From the NCBI GenBank assembly GCA_009761415.1, contig QUOL01000002.1, forward strand, positions 186,001 to 250,000: a DNA stretch of 64,000 nt, given 5' to 3'. Position numbers and translations under genes: made by a program. This document shows positions 49,000 to 60,752 of the stretch, in pieces. The DNA comes from Sarcomyxa edulis (Eukaryota > Basidiomycota > Agaricomycetes > Agaricales > Mycenaceae). The notes beneath the pieces were generated by a model. The model was not told where the DNA came from, searched no databases, and was given only the letters and a program-made list of their open reading frames with translations. Within the stretch, counting starts at the first letter, position 1, and each line of letters starts with the position of its first letter.

Positions 49000-51728
49000 A
49001 TGGCAGATTCATTTGCAGACCTTTGGCAGTCTTCCGCCCCTCCTCCAAAGAAACTGGGCCAATCACAGCCACAACCATCCGCCCGAAGACCACAGCAAGA
49101 TGTCTTCTCTCTTCTAGCATCTGCCCCCAGCTCACGACCATTAACACCCAAGACTAACCCACAGAAACCTCCAACGGCTCCGAGACCAACCGCGACGAAA
49201 ACCAACGGTGGTGATGCGTTCAGTAGTCTCCTCGGGGGACCTCTCGGTTCTGGTTCCAACAACACTGCGAACATGACTATCGCTCAACGCGCTGCCCAGG
49301 CTGAGAAGGAACGGAGAGAAAATCTGACTCGACATCAGGAGAATGTACAGATACAGAATTCGGCCTGGGATGGACTCGATACTCTAGCATCTGGTTCCGG
49401 TTCCGGTTCTCGTGTTTCGGCAGCATCGGCCACTTTAGATGTAGATGACTGGGGCTTTGGGTCTAATCCAACCACGACGACGACGAAATCATCATCAGTT
49501 TCTAGCCCACTAGAAGAAGATGACTGGGGTTTAGGCGATTTCGCATCTGCTTCTACTTCTAGACAAGTTTCTGCTTCTCCTGCACCGGTCCCGGAGACAG
49601 TGACCAAACCCGCCAAATCTCAAGCTATCTGGGATTTAGACGACTTTGCTGCACCATCACCACCACTTCGCTCCAAGACTCCAGGAGACTTCGATTTCGG
49701 CGATCGCGAAGACCGGGATGGACTGCTGGATGATGATTCTCAAGATGAAGACGACATATTAGGAGCTCTCAGCAAACCCGTTGATGCTTTAGCCAAGAAG
49801 CAGAGCAGCAGACCATCACCTTCAGTTAGTCGTCTTCTCGAGCCCCCAGTTCACCTCACTGATTATCAAACAAAATAGACGCGTTCCAGTCAATCACCAA
49901 CTCACGCCGCATCCCCACCCAGCACCACGACATCAAGACCAGTTTCACCACCACCCCACATCCTCGGTCAAATCGTAGAAATGGGCTTCTCAGTTCAACA
50001 AGCCCGTATTGCATTAGCTTCAACAAGTACAGGATTAGACGTCCAAGCTGCGTTGGATACCCTTCTATCGAACGGCGCTGGGGCTCCTTCACCGCGTCAT
50101 ACACCTCCACTTCCTACGCGTGAGAGGGAACGTAGGCCTGCCCCGCGAAATCGCGAACGTGAACGAGAGCGAGAACGAGAACGAGATACGCCTTCGCCTC
50201 AATCCCTAGCTCAATCCCAAGCTCAGACGGACTCGCTCCAAGAGCAAGCGGATAAACTTATAGCCCAAGCTAGCGAGATTGGGCTGAGCGTGTTCAATAA
50301 AGCTAATGCTTTCTGGAATCAGGGAAAGGAAAAGGTGCAGAAGGCTTATGAGGAGCGGGCTAAAAGTGCGGCGAGTGGGAGTGGTGGGGGAGCAGGAGGA
50401 GGGAGGCCGAAGTGGATGCAAGATTTAGAGCGGGAAGGTGATGAGGAGAGAGCGAGCGCAGGAGGAGCAGCACGAGGGAAAGGCTTCTCGGATGACGCCT
50501 CACCACCTCCTTCACCACCGCCTGTTCGACGACGTCCCAAACCAGAACCTGCGGCACCCAAAACATCATCAATACCCAATTTATTCTCGGATGCCGAGCC
50601 CGTAGCCTACGTTTCTCCTTTCCGTCGCGGTAAACCCAAACCTAACCCTGACATCTCCACTCCTCCACCTCCATCCCGACCCGTTCCAATTCAGGAAACA
50701 CCCAAGGCCCAACCAGTCGCACCGAAACGACCACCGGTGCCAACTCCTCCGACTGTCCTCAAATACAAAACCCTTGGTGCCGATAAATTCAAGCTGGGAC
50801 AGTATGGTGAAGCCGAGGCTGCGTATACTAGTGCTCTTGATGCCTATATCAGCGCAGACGCTAATGACGCCTCGAACACCCCCTCATCCCATCCCTTACT
50901 TATACCACTTTACAACAACCGTGCACTCACGCGTCTGAAGACGGGGGATTACACGGGTGCCATCGACGACGCTACCAAAGTGATCGAACTGGTTCAGAAA
51001 GAAGGACCAGGAGATGCTGACACGGACCTCCGAGATGGTCTTCTAAAAGCGTGGAAACGTCGCGCCGAGGCCTACGAAGGAAAGGAGCGATGGGATTCTG
51101 CGAGGCGGGATTGGGAGAGTGTGGCTGGTTCTGTTTGGGCGAGTGGATCGGTCAGAGGGGAGGCTGTCAGGGGGGTTGGAAGGTGTCGGAGGATGGTCGG
51201 TGGGGACGGTGGAGATACCAACGGCGGTGCATCTACTTCAGTCAAAGCAAAGTCGAAGCCCAAACCGACTGTAAAACCGAATCCCCCTCGACCCTCGGCC
51301 ACACAGAACGGATCTGCCCTCAATGCCCTCCGCAAAGCCAATACCCAAGCCGAAGCCGAAGACCAAGAACGACATGAATTGAAAGACACGGTCGATGCTC
51401 GACTAACAGGGTGGAAGGCTGGTAAAGAGACGAATATCAGAGCGTTGATCGCTAGTCTCGATACTGTTCTTTGGCCAGAGCTTGGGTGGGTGAAGATCGG
51501 TATGGCAGAGCTCGTTATGCCGAATCAGGTCAAGATCAGGTATACCAAGGCGATTGCGAAGGTTCATCCTGATAAGGTATGTTTCGTGTCTATGTGATTC
51601 GACATCGGGGCTGATACTGATGATGAATTTCTAAGTTGAATGCGAGTAATACGACGTTAGAGCAGCGCATGATTGCCAATGGCGTGTTCGGTGCTTTGAA
51701 TGAGGCTTGGAACGCGTTCAAGCAATAG
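49000..51728 (+). CDS. SWA2: Auxilin-like J-domain protein (Swa2 type)
   Basis: Recruits Hsp70 to clathrin-coated vesicles for uncoating. Domain order: a disordered N-terminus with several DDWGF/WDLDDF-type acidic aromatic motifs that could bind clathrin; a UBA domain (HILGQIVEMGFSVQQARIAL, about residues 300-343); a low-complexity RERERERERERD run; a TPR region (KFKLGQYGEAEAAYTSALDAY, about residues 570-690); and a C-terminal J domain with HPDK (about 838-841), ending FGALNEAWNAFKQ. Three exons: 49000-49824, 49879-51576 and 51636-51728, giving 871 aa. The first intron (54 nt, GTTAGT..AATAG) is a multiple of three and carries an in-frame stop, so its retention would give a UBA/TPR/J-less protein. 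The yeast Swa2 order (UBA-TPR-J) matches. Confidence 0.93.
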
Positions 51729-52109
51729 AGTTAGGTTTCGTATTTATTTTATCTTTGTTTCGGATATAGATATATGGGATGTGGATCTGGTCTGATGCTT
51801 CGAAATATATAAGCTGATCCATAGGAAGTTCGACTAATTCATCAACGGTCGACATCACACTCTTGCAATTGTCGTCTGAAGTCCTGAATTCTGTCGAATG
51901 GTGTTCTGTGAGTCATTCTGGCAGATTATTCGTATTTTCTGAATTGCACAGGTATTGGACAGACTGCTTCGAAGTCCTGCGTTGCTACTGTGAACGTCTT
52001 CCTAGACGCGTCAAAACACGACGCGTAGACACGTGATGTCTATACCGTGTGTATCTGAGCCGGGCAAATTCCCGCCAATTCATGACCCACTTGTTCACCT
52101 TCCGACCTC
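51729..52109. other. Downstream of the auxilin gene
   Basis: Non-coding. Two ACGCGT hexamers lie at 52006 and 52021, with no nearby gene start to explain them. Confidence 0.35.
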
Positions 52110-52470
52110 ACGCCCACCAACCTACAGAAACCTGCAGAAATACCCCTATTCATCAATGGCAAAGGAGACTGACAAAACAACAATCTGCTACGACGTGCAC
52201 AAGCCCAGGATACCTATCTCCAACCTTCTTAGCTTTGGATCTATCATCTATGACGAGCAATTCACCAGCAGTCCCGAGACGACCGGGATCTAGACGGTCT
52301 CGCAGTCGATTTTGAATAAACGCTCCCAATCTACTCTAGAATCCCGGCGACTTCGACCTTTTCGCTTCGGTCTTATAGGATACTTCGATTCTGGCGATCG
52401 CGAAGACGGGAATGCATCGATAATCATTCTCAAAACGAAAACAAGGTACCAACTACTACCAAGGAGTTCT
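52110..52470 (+). pseudogene. Degenerate partial copy of the auxilin gene
   Basis: The segment near 52370-52435 closely matches 49665-49755 of the auxilin gene. GGCGATCGCGAAGAC is identical, and flanking pieces (TACTTCGATTCT / GACTTCGATTTC, ATTCTCAAAACGAAAAC / ATTCTCAAGATGAAGAC) agree with scattered changes. Weaker matches upstream (CAACCTACAGAAACCT near 52130 / TAACCCACAGAAACCT near 49157, CAGTCCCGAGACGACC / CGGTCCCGGAGACAGT) keep the same order with deletions. The copy has stops and shifts in every frame and lies about 0.4 kb downstream of the intact gene, so it looks like a decayed tandem duplication. Confidence 0.65.
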
Positions 52471-53312
52471 GATCTCAGTCATCCAGTGCTAACAAACTGA
52501 ATATCGGGAAGTCATCACTGTCTGTCACCATGTTAATCGTTTTTTCTTTCCGAGTTTCGAGTCTCACACTCATACGAGATAAACACTACACAGATGCGTT
52601 CTCACAAATTCCTTCGATTGACTCTTCTCTTCGCCTACTACAACAAGCACGATAAGCTCTGCTAAGACATCGGTCCGTCGTAGACCACGTCATTCGTAAG
52701 AGCTACCGCGAATAGCGAATCGTATGATTCACTGTTGTCGCCGTACGTGGGATACTCCTCTAGCGATGTCGAAAGCCTAAGGTGGTATTCATGACCGAAT
52801 ACTCGACGCCAGTTTGAGTGAAGCAGTATTTTCAGAGCGGCCGTTTGGACTTGGTTGAGATGGAAGAATCAGTGGGCTGTCGCTTGCTGGTGAAGATGAA
52901 AATTCAGCCGACATGGATGCCGCCACCAGCTGCCGATACGGAGCCCCTTCGTTTTCCTTTGTCAAATGCCATGTCTTCTGTACAGCTGTGGCAGATATGT
53001 CCTTCTTCCACAAGCACGGCAGGCTTCGAGGAAACTTTCATCCATCAATGTACTGTGCTGGATCGTATCGTATAGCAGTCTATAGCACCCCAGCAATACA
53101 ATATATTCATCTCTCTCTCTCGTACTTGCAATTGCCCAGTACAATTCTGGGTGGCTTGCTGAAAGCACTTGAAATTGCTGCAAATCGTTCGTACGTATTA
53201 TGCCGCGAACGCCGAGTTGCGTCAATTTTGAGCCCTCGCGATCGACTCGGATCGAGTGGGGTGAGCATCCTTTCTCCATCTTTTCTCCAATCTATTTTCT
53301 TCCTCTTCTACA
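52471..53312. other. Intergenic region upstream of the Ert1-like gene
   Basis: Short frames on both strands (52789-53013, 52818-53075) have no motif. A CT-rich tract (TTTCTCCATCTTTTCTCC...TTCCTCTTCTACA) runs up to the ATG at 53313, as is common just before fungal starts. Confidence 0.4.
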
Positions 53313-55097
53313 ATGTCGACATTCAACGCATACTCGGATTCTTCGCAGGTGCAAGTTGGCAACAACGAGTCTGCAAGTTCGTCCAATTTCAACGGAAATG
53401 GAAATGGAAACCAAACCGCGGACGAAGAGGGTCCTGGCAAGAAGAAGAAGACCACAAAACGACGTAAAGTTAACCATGCTTGCTTATATTGCCGGCGAAG
53501 CCATATGACTTGTGATGAAGGGAGGCCATGCCAGCGCTGGTGAGTACCCAATGAAATGTACCTAATATTTGTCTGCTCACCAGATTCGCAGTATCAAACG
53601 AGAAATTGGACATCTTTGCCACGACGAAAGACGACCAAAAATCAGTGATAAACAGGCAAGCACCTCAGGAAGTACTGTCGAAGTGTCTAGGACATATCCT
53701 CGTAAGGCCAACTTTGACTGTTGCTTGAAGAAGTCCTAATCCTTTTCACCATAGAAAGTGTATACGGTCCACAACCCGTCCTCCCTCCTAATTCCGCATG
53801 GCCCATGAGCGTCCCCCAAGGAGCCTTCCTTTACCAGCCAGAAACCCTAGGCAACGAATTCTCCGTCCTCACCGATTTTCTCGAAACACTAGACGAGGGA
53901 TCCTTCTTCACATCACCCCCAACAACTGTCGCACCGTCTCTAATGTCTTCTCGGGCGTTTCCAAACCCCCAGGATACATACACTACCCAACCAAACCTCA
54001 CGGATAGCATGTCCGCCACCCCACGAGTCGAAGAACAAACACCCGTCATTCTTCCAGCGGCTACCAAGACAGAGCGCTTCCTGCTCACAGCCGCAGACCA
54101 AGCCTCCGGATCTCGAGATGAACGTCTGAATAGAGTCATCCAGAGCAAATACGAAGCTGGGCTTTTGAAGCCATACAACTACGTCAAGGGTTATGCGCGA
54201 TTATCGCGGTGGATGGATAGAAAGTGCGTACGACTTAGTATTGTCATCGTATGATACCCATTGTCCCCTCGAAGCGTCTCGCAAGAGTCGAAACAACAAA
54301 TTTTGCAACCGCTTTCTGTCTTGAGACCCAAGTTTAGGGTACGTGCCAAGTTATGCACATTTTTCCTATCTCTCCATCTTAATTCTGGAAAACAGGCCGT
54401 TGCTCAATCTTTACGAGACCTGGTGCGTTGCTTCCTCTGTCTTCCTGCTTTTGCGTACTTGACGAATGTGCACAGGACCTCGTCTTCATCGAAGAGGCAT
54501 TCGAACGTCTACTCCTCGACTATGACCGTGTTTTCTCAGCCATGGGCGTTCCCGCATGTCTATGGAGACGAACAGGGGAAATATACAAAGGAAACCGCGA
54601 ATTTACAGAACTCGTCGGCGTCGACGGGTATATGATGCGCGACGTGAGTCCTCCACTCACAAGACGCATGACCAGAATTGACGCGTCTCACCAGGGGCGT
54701 CTGTGCATCTACGAATTGATGGCAGAAGAATCCGCTGTCAATTATTGGGAGGTAAGTGACTCTCCTTGGCTATATCTGGCCATCAACTGAACCATATTAG
54801 AAATACGGCCACGTCGCATTTGATTCGAGCCAAAAAGCGGTCTTGACCTCGTGTGTTCTCCGCTTTAAACCCGTATTGAACTCACCATCATCGCCTACGC
54901 CGACTTCTTCCTCTGCCCTCATCCTCAGAGGAGGGTCCAAACCCAATGGTGATGCAGAGACACCAGCGGCTGTGGTTGGAGCTGTGGATCCACCACCCAC
55001 CGAAGAAGGCTTCATCAACTGTTGCTTTTCGTTTACTATCCGGAGGGACAAGTGGGGTATCCCGAGTATGATTGTTGGTAATTTTATAAAATGCTAG
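53313..55097 (+). CDS. ERT1: Zn2Cys6 transcription factor, Ert1/AcuK type
   Basis: Family members activate gluconeogenesis and non-fermentable carbon use. The DNA-binding cluster reads C-x2-C-x6-C-x5-C-x2-C-x8-C within KRRKVNHACLYCRRSHMTCD, continuing GRPCQRC and IKREIGHLC. The last two Cys are completed by splicing (GTGAGT..GCAG after CAGCGCTG). The basic KKKKTTKRRK patch before it can serve as nuclear signal. The Cys cluster is followed by HDERRP, as in Ert1. The C-terminal half contains a PAS-like region (FSAMGVPACLWRRTGEIY, NREFTELVGV). Seven or so exons are inferred, ending IPSMIVGNFIKC. Divergence from the real orthologue cannot be judged here, but the combination of cluster and PAS is characteristic. 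Confidence 0.88.
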
Positions 55098-55233
55098 GAA
55101 AGGAAGAGGAAGAGGAAGGGCGTCGCTAATGGATACAAAATTGCTGGTCTCTATACATGGACGGATGTATGTACGATAAATAGGATGATACTGACTAATA
55201 TATAGAATATTTAGATGTGATTTGGAACGCGGG

Positions 55234-57608
55234 TTATGTCGCTGATGAACTTGTTTCTGATGTTGTTATGTCGCGCTCCTTTTCTAGGGCGTTGTTCCAC
55301 TCTATGACTTTCGGGTGCGCCATAACCTAAAAGCAGATGAGCCTTATTCCACGTTCAAGGGCAATGTTGAACATACCTTCTTCGGATCGAAACGCAAGAC
55401 TTGCAGCCCCTCGAGAGATGAGGCACGAGACAGGGCGACGTAGCTCTGACCTGGAGAGCAGCCCAGTATTAAAAATAGGCACGGTATCAGACAAACAGAA
55501 ACGCACCCTTCTCGAACACCTTGCCCAAGTCGACCTTTACCTTATGTATGGTTTGTCCTTGAGCCTTATGAATCGACATCGCCCATGCTAGAATTAATGG
55601 GACCTGCAAGATGATCAGATAGAGAACCAGCTAAGTAATCAAACAGACGCACCTGCATTCTCCTAGCCAATAAATTACCATCATTGTCTTCTACCCTAAA
55701 CTCCTCACGAACCAACAAAACGGTCTCCTTCCCAACTTCGCTCCCACCTTCCAATATTGGAAACGCAACCAACGGATACAGCTCTTCATCCTTCGCCTTT
55801 CCTTTCCCCTTGTTGGTCTTCTTCACATCTTCTTCGTTCTCTTTATCTTCCACAGCTCTGATAGGTCCACTTGGCCCCATTTGAACACACCTCACCGCCT
55901 CTCCTGCTACGCCGCCGCCAATTCCCAGTAGATCACCAATCTTCCAAAAGCCAATGACGACCCCAACACTCCCATTGACCAACCGTGCTTTCGTTCGTAC
56001 CACCTTCTTCTGCTTATACACCGACGCCTCTTTCTTCTCGTAGAAACTTTTACTGTCACCTGCGGCTTTATCCGCATCTTTTGCCGTGCTGGCTGGTTTG
56101 TCCTTCGACGCCCCAGGGGTTACGCCAGTATCTGTCTCCGAATCCAGATTCTTGACCAACATGACCTGTGCGCCGACTTTCAGATTGAGTTTGGGAGGTG
56201 CAGGGATGGAGGATAGCAGCACTTCCAGGGATTGAGACTGTTTCTTCCCACCGGCATGTTCTGTCTTACTCTTGCACTCTGAGTCCTTCGAGATGAATGT
56301 GAACAGCGGTGTGCGTAGGGAGGCGAGGCGGGATGCATTGGACGCGTCGACTTCACGTCGGAGGGGGAATAACTCGGTTGGTTGGATTGTGGCTGTGGTG
56401 GGCGTCGATGGTGGTGTTGAGGCTGAGGATGATGGGCTGTTCGTGCCAGTGCTGGGTGTCAGAGTACGTCGTCGAGCAAAGGCAGGTAAGCCTGCTATGC
56501 CTGGACCTAAGCTTGCTGGTCGAGAGGGTGGTGGAGTTGGAAGGGGTACCGGCGCGGCCAGGGGGGATCCAAGAGGCCTGGACAAGGATTTGAATATGGT
56601 GATGGCTTCCTGGGAGATAGTCCCATGCCGAAGTTCGTTCAATAGTGAGATGAAGCCTGCAATGAAATGGCGTTAGATGCAAGGAAGAGTGCACATAGAA
56701 TAGCGGATGCCTACGATCGTCTTTCTGTCTGAACACTTGTTTGAGATTCACAATATTACCGCGTGGAATACATGTCTGCCAAGCAGGCGATTCAAACGCA
56801 AAGTAGGCTGGACCTTTGGTAACGGGTGGCAATTGGAAAAAGTCGCCTGTGATCACGAGCTAAACGAGGATCAGTCACAGTGGATGAGAGGCACGAAAAA
56901 GAGCTTGCCTGTATCCCACCAAAAGGAAGTTTGGCTTTGTTGGTTGTGCGTCGAAGCCTGTCTGCAATGCCAGCGAGGCGGTCGAATAGGTATCCATCCA
57001 CCATGGAGACTCCATACCGTCATGTCAATACCGTGATAAGGGATTATATATGGCAAGGGCTCACCTTCGTCAATGACAAGCACCTTGGTCTTTTTCCATC
57101 TCTCCCATGCTGGCTTACATTTCTTGATGTAAGAAATCAGAGTGTCAACGTCCTGGGTGCCTGGAGCAACCGCGCCCCAAGCGTGTATCGTCATTCCACC
57201 GATGTTGGACGCAGCCATTCCTGTACTCGCTGTTACAGAGACAGCATCTGGAGTATTTGGGTATTTTCTTGAGAGCGCAGCAATTATAGCGCGCAGTAGG
57301 AGCGATTTCCCGGTCCCTGTTATTATCAAGTGTATAAGACATCGAGATAACGTCGTGATAATTCAGAAAGACATACCAGCGGCACCAGTAAAGAAGACAT
57401 TCTTTCCCTCTTCAACTACCATGTGGAGTACATTTGCTTGTTCTGCGCTGAGGGATTGTTTGAGATCATTGGAGGTGGCGATCTGAGGAGGAAAAAAGGA
57501 GCGAATAGAAGGGTCTGCCAGTGTGCATTGCTTCTTGGAGGAAGAGGGGTCCACGGATGTGTTTTTGCGTTTCTTGGGATCCGTTTTACGTTTGAGGGCG
57601 TCATTCAT
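55234..57608 (-). CDS. PIF1: PIF1-family DNA helicase
   Basis: A 5'-3' DNA helicase acting on G-quadruplexes, telomeres and mitochondrial DNA in the known members. Walker A ([16 protein letters not shown]), the DEAD-like box ([17 protein letters not shown]), GDFFQLPPV, the Q-rich [19 protein letters not shown] and [13 protein letters not shown] are all present in order. ATG at 57608 ([15 protein letters not shown]) gives a basic head. The stretch before AMSIHKAQG is longer than usual and rich in Ser/Thr/Pro and Lys/Glu. Eight or so exons; the intron at 56860-56908 is GC-AG (ATACAG^GCAAGC..TTTAG) and joins PFGGIQ to LVITGD. The stop lies at 55234. Confidence 0.95.
56860..56908 (-). other. Inferred GC-AG intron in PIF1 (49 nt)
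   Basis: CAG^GCAAGC is the consensus GC donor. The join gives [19 protein letters not shown], which is continuous in PIF1 proteins. Confidence 0.75.
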
Positions 57609-59166
57609 TGCAAATGTGGCCAAAATACCAGAGCGATATAATACTCTAGCGCTGGTGAGTTTACGACAAGTTTCGTACGAGGTTTCGCTGTTCTGGGAAG
57701 GTCCCAGCAGGAGATCTGGCAAGTCCAAGGGCGGCAAGTCACGCGTGATCCGTGACGACGCGTCGCGTCGAACATGATCGTGACCAACACAATTTTCCGA
57801 GTCACTCGAGAGTCGATCCGACTCGACGCTCGTTCGTATTCTACATCTGCAGCTGTGTCTCGTTTTCCTGTCTATATTTTTACGGAGGTAATTGTTGATT
57901 CGACTGTTCAGCACAATTCACAAACTTCATACCAGGACTCGGGCCCGCCTGCTCTATCTTGCCATCAACGTTATCAGCGGATCCTAGTACACGCATGTTC
58001 TTCGATGCAGAGTTTCTTTGCAAACCTTTCTCGAGAGTCGCCAATCTCCAGTTGTATTTGAATCCTATGCGGTACACCTCGATCCTCAAGCCTCAGGGCT
58101 AGAATTACGGCCAATTCCGATGCTTCAGATCCAACCGTCAACGTTCATCTTGCGCATGCGTTTTACTGATCCTTCCACTCATTGAGTTATATACAGATGA
58201 GAATTCATCATGACGAGTGGACACATTGTCCAATACGGGATATCAACTGGTACCCGACGTGAAGTATGACATTTTTAGACCATCGAAGTCGTGCGAGGAG
58301 TAACGGCCGTAAGGCGGACTGAAGGAGCAACTATAGGCCCTAATCTTGCGAGGTGCGGCCTCAGCTCGTTTCTCAAACCACCAGACCCGCTATACTTCTA
58401 TCGAGGTCTGGATGCTGAACTTAAATTGTGAGGCTCAGAACAATCTATCTGTTTGATTCATAGCTGATCCCGTTTGAATGTTTTTGACCAGATTACTTCT
58501 AAAGCGAAAATGTGGTTCCGGATTTCCGGTGGCTTTATGACTATTGATAGAAGTATGTAAGCCATCCTCACCCAAGATCATGAGATCGACCTCTTATCTA
58601 TAGTAGCCACTTGATTCAATGGGTCAAGAGAGACGATTGGAGACTGTACTATATAGTACAAGAGGTCAGTCACTGGGCGTACTCGAGGGTGGCGTCTGTT
58701 TGTTCTCGGGGTACGTGATAAGCCGAAGTAGATCCTGCCAATACTGAAAGTGAACCAGATACATACGACTTCCTCATCAGAGCGAAGGATCATGATCCAC
58801 GGTTTTTCCTGAGTTACCCCCTTATGTCTCTGGTCAACCTAAAGAAGGGGAGACTGACTCTCCCTATGTCAGTTTCGAACCCATCACGGTTCAGTGATGT
58901 TCTTGCTATCTGAAACGAGCCCTCCACGCCGACTCTCACCCCACGTAGACGTCAAGGCTTTCACAGTCATTCATCTAGGTCAGTGGAGTTTGGGAGTTCG
59001 AACTTTGTCTTTTCGTTCCCATACCAGAGCTTCTGAGAGCTTCTCGCGATGGATAATCAAAACATCAAAACATAAGAGTATGCATGACTCCATCATTCCA
59101 CAAAACTGTCAGCTTTCTGCCTCTTACCGTCTTTCTGCCCCATCAGGAACCCTCTACGCCTCACTA
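57609..59166. other. Intergenic region between PIF1 and the membrane protein
   Basis: 1.5 kb between divergent starts. The two ACGCGT boxes are listed separately. Frames at 57880-58089 and 58578-58793 have no motif, and in the frame at 58894-59166 only the part after the chosen ATG is credible. Confidence 0.4.
57741..57763. promoter_or_regulatory. Pair of ACGCGT (MCB-like) boxes upstream of PIF1
   Basis: ACGCGT occurs at 57741-57746 and 57758-57763, 133-155 bp upstream of the PIF1 ATG. This hexamer is the MBF site of replication genes in yeasts. The palindrome is common across this window, so the role is only suggested. Confidence 0.35.
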
Positions 59167-60444
59167 ATGCGATCCCTCTTCGCTCTATTCGCTCCTTTTC
59201 TCTTCATCATTGGTAGTTCCGCGCAGTCTAACCGAACAATCGACGATCAATTAGGCGACAGTATCACTGGAGAGGAAGTTGTATATCTGCCGGCACTTTT
59301 CAATGGTGGACTCGTCTGGAGGGCTTCAAACAACTGCGCTGTCTGCGCCATAACTCCGGACGATAGCAAAACCTTTGATAACACATGGACGTCTGCGACC
59401 TATTTTGCTGATCAAGGCATGGGGAACATATCGATTGGATTCAATTTCAAGGGTCAGTCCAGTCTTCTCGGTATAACAATCATGTCTCTGATTTTTCTCC
59501 AGGAACTGCTATCTACATCTACTTCGTCCAATCCAATGTTCCTGCAGAGACCAGTGAAGTAAGCTCGACGTTTTGCGATTTCTATGTCGACAATAAGAAT
59601 GTCGGAAGCTATCAACACGTTACGGATGGGACATCCACTTTCCAATACGACGTCCTCGCTTATAGCGCCACTTCGTTACCGAATGCAAATCACACATTCC
59701 TTATTGACACCACAGGCTCGAACAACTCTTATACGATCTTTGACTATGCCATATACACGTAAGATAACTGTCTATCTATTCCTATACGATTTTCGTATTG
59801 AATTCTGATTTTGTAGGTCTGATGAGGTCGATCCTGTGACAACAAGCTCGCCTACATCTACCAGTTCGAGTCCCATCAGTTCTGTGACCTCGTCGATTAC
59901 TTCAGTTCCCCATAAAGCCAAGTCATCTGCAGGAGCTATTGTGGGTGGTGTTGTTGGTGGAGTCGTAGGATTAGGCATCATCGTCGCTCTTGGCATTATT
60001 CTCAACCGACGTCGAAAGTCCAAGGTGTCATCCGCGATCGAAAAACCCAGACCGTTCGATTTGACTGAAGCAGGACCTTCAGAAGAGCAGTTCAAAACTC
60101 TTGGATTGGACGAAGATGGGATGCAGGAGGGGCTGGCAGGAATGAGTGGACTGACTGGGCGCCTACCAGTCAAGACAAGATCGGCTTGGGCACCCCCATC
60201 TCAGAGTAGCGCAGTACTCACGGCTCCATCGTCAAACCCCACTTCTTCGCCGTCTGTGCCCTCTTCTGTGTCTTCTCCATCCACAGGCATGACAGGAACC
60301 CCTACCCGCAAACAACGGGCACCCGTAGAACAATTGAACCCTCCCTCTACCGAGCCACATACAATGGTTCATAAGGACAGCGGGCTACGATTGAATTCGA
60401 CTTCAGGCGTGATAGAGTTACCTCCTGTATACGCTGCAGAATGA
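59167..60444 (+). CDS. Single-pass type I membrane protein, Ser-rich
   Basis: Three exons (59167-59452, 59503-59758 and 59817-60444), 389 aa. The signal peptide is MRSLFALFAPFLFIIGSSAQ; the longer in-frame ATG upstream (58894) would bury it. The extracellular part of about 190 residues has several N-glycosylation sequons (NRT, NIS, NHT, NNS) and a pair of close Cys (CAVC), followed by a Ser/Thr/Pro-rich stalk. A Gly/Val/Ile transmembrane helix (GAIVGGVVGGVVGLGIIVAL) ends in RRRKSK, and a disordered cytosolic tail follows. This architecture is frequent in mushroom genomes, in genes usually annotated as hypothetical. A cell-wall or environmental sensor role is possible but not shown. Confidence 0.87.
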
Positions 60445-60752
60445 TCCCTCAAGGTCGGTCGTACGCGATAACGGGAGCGCTCCGAGTCGTTATATATACC
60501 CCATAATTGAGTCGCAGTCTTGATCATGCAAAAGTTGGAATATGTACTGGGTCGTATAGCATTGTAGCAATCATAACCTACTTATGTATACCGTCAAATG
60601 CTATTTAGTAAATTAAAAGATATAAGTCGTCCTTCAGGATATCAGGTCATATAACTACTACATGGGATATGTTAGTCCGTAACTGCAATGCAAAGCAATC
60701 CAAAGATGATGAGAGGCTAGTCCAAAACGATGCAAGTGTTGTAAAGGAGAGT
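60445..60752. other. Convergent intergenic region
   Basis: This is the 3' region between the membrane protein (+) and chitin synthase (-). It is AT-rich in the middle, and I see nothing else. Confidence 0.4.

Noticed and set aside
50150..50190. Arg-Glu repeat run as a microsatellite or mobile element
   Set aside because: It is a low-complexity stretch within the auxilin reading frame and keeps the frame.
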